The position numbers and the translations under genes were made by a program. 64,000 nucleotides of DNA, from the NCBI RefSeq assembly GCF_008152325.1, contig NZ_CP042243.1, positions 563,026 through 627,025 of the forward strand. The letters run 5' to 3'. Shown in pieces: positions 26,571-36,300 of the stretch (position 1 is its first letter; every line of letters begins with the position of its first letter). Below the pieces are notes generated by a model that worked only from the letters and a program-made list of their open reading frames with translations, ran no database searches and was not told the DNA's origin. This DNA comes from Crassaminicella thermophila. Lineage in GTDB: Bacteria; Bacillota; Clostridia; Peptostreptococcales; Thermotaleaceae.

Positions 26571-26998
26571 TATAATATGATTTTATTTTCAATAGGAGTA
26601 GAAAGAATGATAGAAGTTTGAGTATTGCCTATTTTTTTTATAGCATCAATTAAAATTTCTAGTTCTTCCATATTTTGAACCATAACCTTTAAGGTCATGC
26701 AATCACCACCAGTTATATGATGGCATTCAATGATGCTGCTTGTTTTCTCGGCAAAATCTAAGAAGCTTTTATACTTATCTCGATCTAGAGAGATATCTAT
26801 AAAAGCTTGGATTTTTTTACCAAGTTTCTGTGGGTTTATTATGGCTTTATAGCCTGTAATGATGCCATTTTCTTCTAATCTTCTAACTCTTTCTGTTACG
26901 GCAGGAGAAGTTAATCCTACCAAATTTCCTAGATCTTTCATAGAGATACGACCATTTTTCTGTAATATCTCTAAAATTTTTAAATCAGTAGCATCCAT
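26570..26998 (-). CDS. Lrp/AsnC-family transcriptional regulator
   Basis: 142 aa. N-terminal helix-turn-helix (KILEILQKNGRISMKDLGNLVGLTSPAVTERVRRLEENGII in outline) and a C-terminal ligand-binding RAM domain (HHITGGDCMTLKVMV). Members sense amino acids and bind as octamers. It is divergent from the carboxyltransferase-aminotransferase operon, which is a likely target. Confidence 0.92.
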   Translation of the reverse strand: MDATDLKILEILQKNGRISMKDLGNLVGLTSPAVTERVRRLEENGIITGYKAIINPQKLGKKIQAFIDISLDRDKYKSFLDFAEKTSSIIECHHITGGDCMTLKVMVQNMEELEILIDAIKKIGNTQTSIILSTPIENKIIL

Positions 26999-27216
26999 TA
27001 TTTTGCCCCCATTTAAAAAAATAAATAAAAAGCATATATTTAATTTTATTTTTTAAGCAATACTATTATAACACTTTTGTTAACAACTGTACACAAATTA
27101 TGCAGGTTGATAAAATAATATTAAACAAAGTATTGTTTATGAAAGAAATAGGGATATAAACGTTATATATAGTAATTGGAAAGCAGAACAGGAAATGAAT
27201 GATAGGAGGGAATTTT

Positions 27217-28614
27217 ATGCATAAAGTAAAAATAACAGAAACTATTTTAAGAGATGCCCATCAATCATTAATTGCTACAAGAATGAAAACAGAAGAAATG
27301 TTACCAATACTAGAAAAATTAGATCAAGTTGGTTATCATGCATTAGAAATGTGGGGCGGAGCAACCTTTGATGCTTCTTTAAGATTTTTAAATGAAGATC
27401 CGTGGGAAAGATTAAGAACTATAAGAAAGAAAGTAAAAAATACAAAATTACAGATGCTTTTAAGAGGGCAAAATATATTAGGATATAAGCATTATGCTGA
27501 TGATGTAGTGATTGAATTTGTTAAAAAAGCAGTTTATAATGGAATAGATATTATCAGAATATTTGATGCATTAAATGATGTGAGAAATCTAAAAGTTGCA
27601 CTAGAAACAGCCAAAAAAGAAGGGGCTCATGCACAAGCAGCAATTTCTTATACGACAAGTCCTGTGCATACAACAGAAGTTTACGTGAAATTGGCGAAAG
27701 AAATGGAAAATATGGGTGCAGATTCTATTTGTATAAAGGATATGTCAGGATTATTAACTCCATATTATGCTTATGAGCTTATATCTGCTTTGAAAAAAGA
27801 AGTAAAGATTCCTTTAGAAATGCATTCTCATACAACGAGTGGATTGGCAAGTATGATGTATTTAAAGGCTATTGAAGCAGGTGTAGATATTATTGACACA
27901 GCTATATCGCCTTTCTCATTAGGAACAAGCCAGCCACCTACTGAATCAATGGTTGCAACGTTACAAGGGTCAGATTATGATACGGGACTTAAAATTGAAT
28001 TGTTAAATGAAATTGCTGAACATTTTGCTCCTATAAGAGAAAAGAGTATTCAAAATGGACTATTAAATCCAAAAGTTTTAGGGGTAAACATTAATACATT
28101 GATTTATCAAGTACCAGGAGGCATGCTTTCAAATCTAGTTTCTCAGCTTAAGATGCAAAATGCCCTTGATAAATTTGATGAAGTATTAAAAGAAGTACCA
28201 AGAGTAAGAGAAGATTTAGGATATCCACCATTAGTTACCCCTACAAGTCAAATTGTTGGGACTCAAGCAGTATTAAATGTCATTACTGGAGAAAGATACA
28301 AATGGATTCCAAAAGAAGTGAAGGCTTATGTAAAGGGCATGTATGGAAAACCTACTGTACCAATAAAGGAAGAAATCATTAAAAAGATCATTGGAGATGA
28401 AGAGGTTATTACTTGTAGACCAGCAGATTTAATTGAGCCTCAATTAGAAAGTATAAGAAATGAAATGAAAGAATATTTAGAACAAGAAGAGGATGTATTA
28501 TCATATGCCCTATTCCCACAAGTGGCTATAGATTTTTTCAAGTATAGACAGGCACAAAAGTATAAAATAGATAGTGCCTATGTTGATAAAGAACAAAAAA
28601 CTTACCCAGTATAA
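27217..28614 (+). CDS. Oxaloacetate decarboxylase alpha / pyruvate carboxylase subunit B-type carboxyltransferase, lacking the biotin domain
   Basis: 465 aa. Start ATG at 27217 (AGGAGGG upstream). It is a DRE-TIM carboxyltransferase: ETILRDAHQSLIATRM at the N-terminus, and metal-site histidines in EMHSHTTSG. Then comes the PYC_OADA conserved domain (GERYKWIPKEVKAYVKGMYG, TCRPADLI). It moves CO2 between biotin and pyruvate/oxaloacetate. Full-length OadA ends with a biotinyl domain bearing MKM; here the protein ends without one, so it needs a separate carrier, as in the transcarboxylase 5S subunit. No beta/gamma subunits or carrier nearby. Confidence 0.87.
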   Translation: MHKVKITETILRDAHQSLIATRMKTEEMLPILEKLDQVGYHALEMWGGATFDASLRFLNEDPWERLRTIRKKVKNTKLQMLLRGQNILGYKHYADDVVIEFVKKAVYNGIDIIRIFDALNDVRNLKVALETAKKEGAHAQAAISYTTSPVHTTEVYVKLAKEMENMGADSICIKDMSGLLTPYYAYELISALKKEVKIPLEMHSHTTSGLASMMYLKAIEAGVDIIDTAISPFSLGTSQPPTESMVATLQGSDYDTGLKIELLNEIAEHFAPIREKSIQNGLLNPKVLGVNINTLIYQVPGGMLSNLVSQLKMQNALDKFDEVLKEVPRVREDLGYPPLVTPTSQIVGTQAVLNVITGERYKWIPKEVKAYVKGMYGKPTVPIKEEIIKKIIGDEEVITCRPADLIEPQLESIRNEMKEYLEQEEDVLSYALFPQVAIDFFKYRQAQKYKIDSAYVDKEQKTYPV

Positions 28615-28631
28615 ATAAAGGAGGACATATT

Positions 28632-29819
28632 ATGAATCATTGCCTATCAAGGAAAAATATGAAAATATCTGCATCTATAACATTAGCAATTACAGCAAAA
28701 GCAAAAAAAATGAAAGCTGATGGAATTGATGTAGTAAGCTTTGGTGCTGGAGAGCCTGATTTTAATACACCAGATCATATAAGAGCTGCAGCTATAGATG
28801 CAATGGAAAAAGGACTTACTGGATATACAGCTTCATCAGGACTTTTAGAATTAAAAGAAGCTATTTGTGATAAATTTAAAAATGATAATGATTTAGAATA
28901 TAAACCGGAAAATATTGTGGTTTCTAATGGTGCAAAGCATTCACTATTTAATGCATTACAAGCAATATGTAATCCAGGAGATGAAGTGATCGTTTCTGTC
29001 CCTTACTGGGTAAGTTATCCAGAACTTGTAAAGCTTGCAGATGCAAAACCTGTTTTGGTAGAAGCTTTAGAGGAAAATGGATTTAAATACACAAAAGAAA
29101 GTTTATTAAAAGCAATTAATGAAAATACGAAAGCAATTATCTTAAATAGTCCGAACAATCCAACGGGGACTGTTTATACTGAAAATGAATTAAAAGAGAT
29201 TGCAGAAATTGCAGTAGAGAAAAATCTTTATATCATATCAGATGAAATATATGAAAAATTAATTTATGATGGAAAACATGTAAGCATTGCTTCTTTAGGA
29301 GATGAAATTAAGGAAAGAACAGTTGTCATTAATGGTATGTCTAAAGCTTATGCAATGACTGGCTGGAGAATAGGATATCTAGCAGCAAGCAAAGAAATTA
29401 TTAGTGTTATCAATAACATTCAAAGCCATGCTACTTCTAATCCAAATACTATTGCCCAATATGCAAGTATTGCTGCATTAAAAGGAGATCAAGGACCAAT
29501 TGAAGAAATGATAAAGGCTTTTGTTGAAAGAAGAAATTATATGGTAGAAAAAATTAATACAATTGATTATTTATCTTGCAGAATGCCAGAGGGAGCATTT
29601 TATGTAATGGTGAATATATCAAAAATCATTGGAAAAACTTTTAATGGATTTACAATTAATAACTCAATGGATTTTTCTGAATATCTACTAGATTATGCAA
29701 AAGTAGCAGTAGTACCAGGCGTTGCTTTTGGAGCAGATAACTACATTAGATTATCATATGCTACTTCTCTTGAAAATATTAAAGAAGGCTTAAAAAGAAT
29801 TGAAGAAGCAATTAAATAA
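28632..29819 (+). CDS. Pyridoxal-phosphate aminotransferase, aspartate-type class I
   Basis: 395 aa. PLP lysine in NGMSKAYAMTGWRIGY (Lys238), NSPNNPTGTVY, carboxylate-binding Arg in YIRLSYATS. Closest in outline to AspB/AspC of Firmicutes: aspartate + 2-oxoglutarate to oxaloacetate + glutamate. It lies 17 nt after the carboxyltransferase gene with AGGAGG between, so the pair would link aspartate, oxaloacetate and pyruvate. Confidence 0.92.
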   Translation: MNHCLSRKNMKISASITLAITAKAKKMKADGIDVVSFGAGEPDFNTPDHIRAAAIDAMEKGLTGYTASSGLLELKEAICDKFKNDNDLEYKPENIVVSNGAKHSLFNALQAICNPGDEVIVSVPYWVSYPELVKLADAKPVLVEALEENGFKYTKESLLKAINENTKAIILNSPNNPTGTVYTENELKEIAEIAVEKNLYIISDEIYEKLIYDGKHVSIASLGDEIKERTVVINGMSKAYAMTGWRIGYLAASKEIISVINNIQSHATSNPNTIAQYASIAALKGDQGPIEEMIKAFVERRNYMVEKINTIDYLSCRMPEGAFYVMVNISKIIGKTFNGFTINNSMDFSEYLLDYAKVAVVPGVAFGADNYIRLSYATSLENIKEGLKRIEEAIK

Positions 29820-29833
29820 TTAAAAGCTTATGG

Positions 29834-29860
29834 AAGCATCCGAAAGGGTGCTTTTTTCTT
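29834..29860 (+). terminator. Intrinsic terminator after the aminotransferase
   Basis: AAGCATCC / GGGTGCTT stem (one G-U pair) with a GAAA tetraloop and a T-run. Confidence 0.9.
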
Positions 29861-30023
29861 TTAAAAAAATTCGACAAAATAAGTCATATTTCATTAAAGG
29901 TTTATAAATGCCTCATGTAGAATAATAGAAAAAGGATTTTGAAAAATTTGCAGTTTTATGAATAAATAAGTAATTTATGAAAAGAAAATTGTTTAAAAAT
30001 GATATAGGGGGATTATTAGAAGA

Positions 30024-32732
30024 ATGAGTTACATAAATAGAAATAGACATAAAATCATTTTTTTGGTTATTTATATTTTTGTTTTATCAGCAAATTTTTC
30101 ATTTTCTCAGGATTATGAGCATAGACATGTGCTTATTTTAAATTCTTATCATAGAGGATGCGAATGGACAGAAGAAATAGAAAAAGGAATAATAGAAAAT
30201 TTCAATAGAAAAGAGCAAAAGTATATATTTCATATTGAATATATGGATACAAAGAAAATTTATGATCAATTATACTTTGAAAAATTATATGAACTATATA
30301 AGTATAAATTTAAGGATAGTAAATTCGATGTTATTATTTCTAGTGACAATGATGCATTGAATTTTTTAGTAAAATACGGTGAAAAATTATTTCCAAATAC
30401 ACCGGTTGTTTTTTGTGGAGTAAATAATTTTAGAGATTCTATGCTTTCAGGAAATAATTTGTTTACAGGGGTAGTAGAAGAGGTAGATTTAAAAAGCAAT
30501 ATTGATATAGCACTAAAGCTTCATCCTAATTCAAAGCAAATGATTGTATTACTTGATCAAAGTGCTACTAGTATTGAGAATAAAAAAATGATACAGAAAC
30601 TAATTCCTTGTTATCCTAATTTGAAATTTATTTTTATAGAAGAGCAGAAAATTTCTGAAGTAGAAAACACAATAAAAAATTCACCAAGAGATAGTATTAT
30701 TTTTTACTGTGCAACATTTAAGGATAATAAAGGGGGATTAATTCCTGAAAAAACTTATATTCAGAATATTTCAAATAAATACAAAATACCTATCTATACT
30801 GGATGGAGCTTTTATCTAGGGAAAGGTATTGTAGGAGGTAAAATGGTAAGGGCTTATGATCAAGGAAAGATAGCTGCAAAAATGGCAAAAAGCATTTTAA
30901 AAGGAGAAAAAGTAGAAAATATTCCTATTATTAAAGAAAGCCCTAGCTATTATATGTTTGATTATAATCAAATGAAAAAATTTGGAATAGAGATTATGAA
31001 CTTACCTAAAAATAGTATTTTAGTAAATAGACCTTCATCAGTTTATTCGTTACCAAAGGCGTTTGTTTATGAAATTCTTATTTTTATAATTTTTATTCTT
31101 ACAAGTTGTATATTTATTCTTTTCAAAAATTTTTCTAAATGCAAACAGCTTGAAAAAGAGCTAAAAGAGCACTTGCAGTTTATGAATAAATTAATAGATA
31201 CCATACCAAACCCAATATTTTGGAAGAATACAAAAGGGATATATACAGGCTGCAATAAAGGTTATGGAGATTTATTAGAAATGGATACAAATGATATTAT
31301 AGGCTGTGGTGTTCATGATATTTTTAATAAAGAATATGCTGATATTTATTATGAGATGGATAAAGAACTTATGAATCGGGGTGGGATTCAAATATATGAA
31401 GAAAAGATTCATAGTAAAGATGGTAAATATCGAGATGTAATTTTTAATAAAGCAGCCTATACAAATATAAATGGAGAAGTTGAGGGCCTTATTGGTGTTA
31501 TTGTAGATATAACAGAACGTAAAAAGATTGAAAAGAGAATGCGTGAAAGTGAAGAAAGGTATCGCATGCTTATTGAGAATGTACCTGATGGGATTGTTGT
31601 TTATAATGATGAAAAAATACAATTTATAAACAAGGCTGGATTAGAGATGCTTGGTGTAGAAAAACAAGAAGAAATAATAGGAAAGTCTGTGATGGATTTT
31701 CTTTATCCTTGTTATCATGATAGTTTTAAGAAAAGTATTGAGCAAGTAAAAGATAAAAAAGTTGTTCCTGTAATAGAACAAAAGATTGTCAGAAAAGATG
31801 GTACTATTATTGATGTTGAAGTAAAATCTATTTCTTTTCTTTATGATGGAGAGGTAATGGTATTTAGTGGCTTTAGAGATATAACAGAACGTAAAAAAAA
31901 TGAAGCATTGCAGAAGAAGATAAAAGAAGCAATGGAACAGGATCGATTAAAAACAGAATTTTTTTCTAATTTATCACATGAGTTAAGAACTCCATTAAAC
32001 ATAATATTTAGTAGTATACAGTTGCTAGAATTGGATTTTAAAAATAATAAAATGATCAAAAATGAAAAAGGCTTAAACAAACGAATTAGGGTTTTAAAGC
32101 AGAATTGTTACAGACTTTTGAGACTTATAAACAATTTGATTGATATAACAAAAATGGATTCAGGTTATTTTGAATTAGAAATACAAAATCATAATATTGT
32201 AAGCATTGTTGAAGAGATTACTTTATCTGTAGCAGAGTATATAGAGCAAAAAAATATAAACCTTCAGTTTGATACAGATGTAGAGGAGAAGATTATAGCT
32301 TGTGACCCAGATAAAATTGAAAGAATTATTTTGAATTTACTTTCTAATGCTATAAAATTCACAAATCCTGGAGGAAGGATTATGGTGAATATGTTTGATA
32401 AAGGAGACAGGATTATTATTACAGTAAAGGATACAGGAATAGGCATACCGAAAGATAAATTAGAAGCAATTTTTGAACGGTTTAGACAAGTAGATAAGTC
32501 ATTTAGAAGAAATCATGAAGGAAGTGGAATAGGATTATCTCTTGTAAAATCTCTTGTACAAATGCATGGAGGAAGGGTTTTTGTAAAAAGTGAATATGGC
32601 AAAGGAAGTGAATTTATAATAGAACTTCCAGTAAAAGAAGTTAGAAATGAAGGAAGAAGTTTTTCTAGTCAAAATATACCACAAACTTATGCAGAAAGAA
32701 TAGAGATTGAGTTTTCAGATATATATGCATAG
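30024..32732 (+). CDS. Large sensor histidine kinase with ABC-substrate-binding sensor and two PAS domains
   Basis: 902 aa. Signal/membrane segment about 10-30; extracytoplasmic ABC_sub_bind-type domain about 35-335 (HVLILNSYHRGCEWTEEIEKG); membrane segment about 348-368; two PAS domains, about 385-500 and 510-630, each ending in a PAC-like DITERKK; HisKA with H-box SHELRTPLN; HATPase with NAIKFTNPGG, DTGIGIP and GSGIGLSL. No response regulator is adjacent. The kinase domain and the tail EFSDIYA closely match the kinase at the left edge, so the two are paralogues with swapped sensor domains. Confidence 0.93.
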   Translation: MSYINRNRHKIIFLVIYIFVLSANFSFSQDYEHRHVLILNSYHRGCEWTEEIEKGIIENFNRKEQKYIFHIEYMDTKKIYDQLYFEKLYELYKYKFKDSKFDVIISSDNDALNFLVKYGEKLFPNTPVVFCGVNNFRDSMLSGNNLFTGVVEEVDLKSNIDIALKLHPNSKQMIVLLDQSATSIENKKMIQKLIPCYPNLKFIFIEEQKISEVENTIKNSPRDSIIFYCATFKDNKGGLIPEKTYIQNISNKYKIPIYTGWSFYLGKGIVGGKMVRAYDQGKIAAKMAKSILKGEKVENIPIIKESPSYYMFDYNQMKKFGIEIMNLPKNSILVNRPSSVYSLPKAFVYEILIFIIFILTSCIFILFKNFSKCKQLEKELKEHLQFMNKLIDTIPNPIFWKNTKGIYTGCNKGYGDLLEMDTNDIIGCGVHDIFNKEYADIYYEMDKELMNRGGIQIYEEKIHSKDGKYRDVIFNKAAYTNINGEVEGLIGVIVDITERKKIEKRMRESEERYRMLIENVPDGIVVYNDEKIQFINKAGLEMLGVEKQEEIIGKSVMDFLYPCYHDSFKKSIEQVKDKKVVPVIEQKIVRKDGTIIDVEVKSISFLYDGEVMVFSGFRDITERKKNEALQKKIKEAMEQDRLKTEFFSNLSHELRTPLNIIFSSIQLLELDFKNNKMIKNEKGLNKRIRVLKQNCYRLLRLINNLIDITKMDSGYFELEIQNHNIVSIVEEITLSVAEYIEQKNINLQFDTDVEEKIIACDPDKIERIILNLLSNAIKFTNPGGRIMVNMFDKGDRIIITVKDTGIGIPKDKLEAIFERFRQVDKSFRRNHEGSGIGLSLVKSLVQMHGGRVFVKSEYGKGSEFIIELPVKEVRNEGRSFSSQNIPQTYAERIEIEFSDIYA

Positions 32733-32844
32733 GTTATTGTATAAAAGTTTAATGGAGGTTATTCGTAAAAAAATATATTGATAATTTATGGAAAATAATA
32801 TAAAATTTACATGTCGAAGTTTCATATATAATATTTTTATTGAG

Positions 32845-32873
32845 AAACTGCCGGTATTTTGCTGGCAGTTTTT
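32845..32873 (+). terminator. Intrinsic terminator after the large sensor kinase
   Basis: AAACTGCC / GGCAGTTT stem with an 11-nt loop, followed by TTC. It separates the kinase from the riboswitch region. Confidence 0.75.
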
Positions 32874-32944
32874 CAATAAAAAAGAGGAAAATTGAAATAG
32901 CTGTTGAAATACATTATATGAGATGATAAAATTTATTACGGAAA

Positions 32945-33120
32945 AATGTTGCTATGTCTAGGGAAAAGGGTGTAAGGCCCTTGCTGTAGTCGCAGCTGTA
33001 ACCAGTGATGAGGAGTAGAATATGCCACTGTCTAGATAGATGGGAAGGTTTACTCTAAAGATGACCTGGGAGCCAGAAGACCTGACATGGCATTCTTCAG
33101 TTAACCTCCGGCTTAGAGGG
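32945..33120 (+). promoter_or_regulatory. Cobalamin riboswitch aptamer
   Basis: Holds the hallmark blocks of the RF00174 class in order: GGGAAAAGGGTGTAAG, GCTGTAGTCGCAGCTGT, GCCACTG, GGGAAGG and the B12-box-like GAGCCAGAAGACCTGAC. The closing stem GCTATGTC (32951-32958) pairs with GACATGGC (33084-33091). A further hairpin, CCTC/GAGG around 33104-33118, follows. It is placed to regulate the large surface-protein and ECF operon by adenosyl- or methylcobalamin. A 62-codon open frame across it is not a gene. Confidence 0.92.
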
Positions 33121-33179
33121 ATTGAAGATATATGTGATCGTCATATATTATTTGATATGAAAGATACATATGTCTTTTG

Positions 33180-33212
33180 CCCTTTCCTCATTCTGGAAAG
33201 GGTTTTTATTTT
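33180..33212 (+). terminator. Expression-platform terminator of the cobalamin riboswitch
   Basis: Perfect CCCTTTCC / GGAAAGGG stem, 7-nt loop, then TTTTTATTTT, about 90 nt after the aptamer and 110 nt before the first gene. It indicates transcription attenuation: cobalamin bound, terminator formed, operon off. Confidence 0.85.
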
Positions 33213-33322
33213 AATGTTAAGAAAATGAAAACAAAGAAACTATTTTGATACAAGGGGGGATTCAAAAATAAAGATTATGAAAAGTATCAAAAAGTTTGAA
33301 GAAAAAAGAGAGAGGTGAAAAA

Positions 33323-36300
33323 ATGAACTTATTTAATAACAAAAATAAGCTTTTGATTTCTAAAGTAATGTTAATAATCTTGTTGGTAAGTACTATTTTT
33401 TCGATTCTACCTATATTTAACGGAAACTATACAGGGAGTGCAGAAACTGTACAAAAATATGTTTATGACGAAGACATTGTTCAAGAAGATGTATATGACG
33501 AAGACACTGTTCAAGAAGATGTATATGACGAAGACACTGTTCAAGAAGATGTATATGACGAAGACACTGTTCAAGAAGCTGTTTATAGTTCAGTTTATAG
33601 TGACTTAGCAACACAGGCAGTGAGAAATCATTACAAAACATATAAAAATGGAAAAGCTGTAGACGGTAAATGGGGAAATTTTGGAGCATATGATGCATAC
33701 ATATTGGCAGAAGCTGGAGCAAACTTAGAGAGTTGGACATATAATGGAACTACATTCAAAGAAAAAGTAGATAGTTTGATTGATGCAACGATTGCAAACG
33801 AAGATACAGAAAATAAATCATCAGCTAAGAGAGTGGCTCAAGAATATTTAGCAGCTAAAAGTTTAAATGAAAGTGATAAGGCAACTCAATTATTTAACAT
33901 CTTAAAGAATAGACAAAAAAAGAAGATGGATCATTTGATACAGGCCTTTTATAGTATGTATAGCAATGTAGCTACATATGAGCTATTGGTAAGAGCAGGA
34001 AAAATAATGGATATTGATACAGACAAAGCAATAGAATATATTTTAAAAAATCAAGATGTGAATGGTTCATGGCCTATACAAGATGTTGACACCTATATTT
34101 ACAATGATTTTATGATGACAGCACAAGCTGTAAGAGTATTAAAAGCATTAGAGGCATCTGCAGGAGAAAGAATTACAGATGTAGAAAATGCAATTGAAAA
34201 AGGAAAGAAATGGCTAAAAGAAAAACAAAAATCAGATGGAAGTTTTGTGAATGGTTATGACGATATTGTTACAGATACAGCAGAGATAATTTATACATTA
34301 AAGGATTTAGGAATAGATCCAGATACATGGACTAGTGAAGATGGTAATAGCCCAGTAGATTATATGAAAGAAAAAGCATTAAAAGAAGGAAGCTTTGGTA
34401 ATGTAGGTAGTACTACTTGGGCATTGGATGCATATCTAAAATTAGGTGGAGAGGTTTTAAACGATACTGTATTAGGTATAAAAATAACTCCAGAAAGTGC
34501 AAATATTACTAAAGGTAATACAAAACAATATAAAGCAGAAGCATATAAATTAGATGGAACTATAGAAGATATTAGCGATGTTGTAAATTGGTCTACTGCT
34601 AATAATGAAATTGCAACAGTAGATAATGGATTGGTAACAGGAGTTTCAGCAGGAACTACAGAGGTAAAGGCAATATATAAAGAATTTAGTGATACTTCTA
34701 CAGTTATAATTCAACTTACTGTTATTGACGAATTGGCAGTTAAAGCAGTGAGAAATAATTACGAAACATATAAAAATGGAAAAGCTGTAGACGGTGGATG
34801 GGGAAATTTTGGAGCATATGATGCATACATATTGGCAGAAGCTGGAGCAAACTTAGAGAGTTGGACATATAATGGAACTACATTCAAAGAAAAAGTAGAT
34901 AGTTTGATTGATGCAACGATTGCAAACGAAGATACAGAAAATAAATCATCAGCTAAGAGAGTGGCTCAAGAATATTTAGCAGCTAAAAGTTTAAATGAAA
35001 GTGATAAGGCAACTCAATTATTTAACATCTTAAAGAATAGACAAAAAGAAGATGGATCATTTGATACAGGCCTTTATAGTATGTATAGCAATGTAGCTAC
35101 ATATGAGCTATTGGTAAGAGCAGGAAAAATAATGGATATTGATACAGACAAAGCAATAGAATATATTTTAAAAAATCAAGATGTGAATGGTTCATGGCCT
35201 ATACAAGATGTTGACACCTATATTTACAATGATTTTATGATGACAGCACAAGCTGTAAGAGTATTAAAAGCATTAGAGGCATCTGCAGGAGAAAGAATTA
35301 CAGATGTAGAAAATGCAATTGAAAAAGGAAAAAAATGGCTAAAAGAAAAACAAAAATCAGATGGAAGTTTTGTGAATGGTTATGACGATATTGTTACAGA
35401 TACAGCAGAGATAATTTATACATTAAAGGATTTAGGAATAGATCCAGATACATGGACTAGTGAAGATGGTAATAGCCCAGTAGATTATATGAAAGAAAAA
35501 GCATTAAAAGAAGGAAGCTTTGGTAATGTAGGTAGTACTACTTGGGCATTGGATGCATATCTAAAATTAGGTGGAGAGGTTTTAAACGATACTGTATTAG
35601 GTATAAAAATAACTCCAGAAAGTGCAAATATTACTAAAGGTAATACAAAACAATATAAAGCAGAAGCATATAAATTAGATGGAACTATAGAAGATATTAG
35701 CGATGTTGCAAATTGGTCTACTGCTAATAATAAAATTGCAACAGTAGATAATGGATTGGTAACAGGAGTTTCAGCAGGAACTACAGAGGTAAAGGCATCC
35801 TATCAAGACTGTAGTGGTATAGTGAAAGTGAATGTATCTGGTGATAATAGTGGCATAGTAGAAAAAGGTTTCACAGTAAAAGTTGCGGTAATTGGTAAAT
35901 CTGGAGAATTATTATATGGACCTAGTAGTGTAACTATTTCAAAAAAATATGAATACAAAGATACTGCTTTGAGTGCTTTAGATGCAACTGGATTACGTTG
36001 GAAATTCAGTAACGATTGGCCTGGAATGGTTAATGAAATTGAAGGACAGAAAAATAAGGGTATGAATGGATGGATGTATGCTGTTAATGGCAAAGCACCA
36101 TCTGTATTGCCAGGTGAAAAAACAGTTAAAAAAGAAGATAAGATTCTTTGGTGGTATAGTACGAATGCTATGTCAGAGGTGCCAAAATGGCCTGATTCAT
36201 CAAATAAACCAACTATTATATCTGAATCAAAGATTGAGGAAAAAGTTAAGGAAACTTTAGATAACTACAATAAAAAGCTTGAGAAAGTGAAAGATAAAAA

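Noticed and set aside
33040-33228. 62-codon open frame on the plus strand
   Set aside because: It lies across the cobalamin aptamer and the terminator stem, has no ribosome binding site and no recognisable product.
33464-33583. Possible CRISPR array (regular 30-bp repeats)
   Set aside because: The repeats abut with no spacers and encode in-frame peptide repeats.
33417-33740. 107-codon minus-strand frame with LEQCLRHIH repeats
   Set aside because: The repeats are only the antisense reading of the 30-bp tandem repeats in the surface-protein gene.
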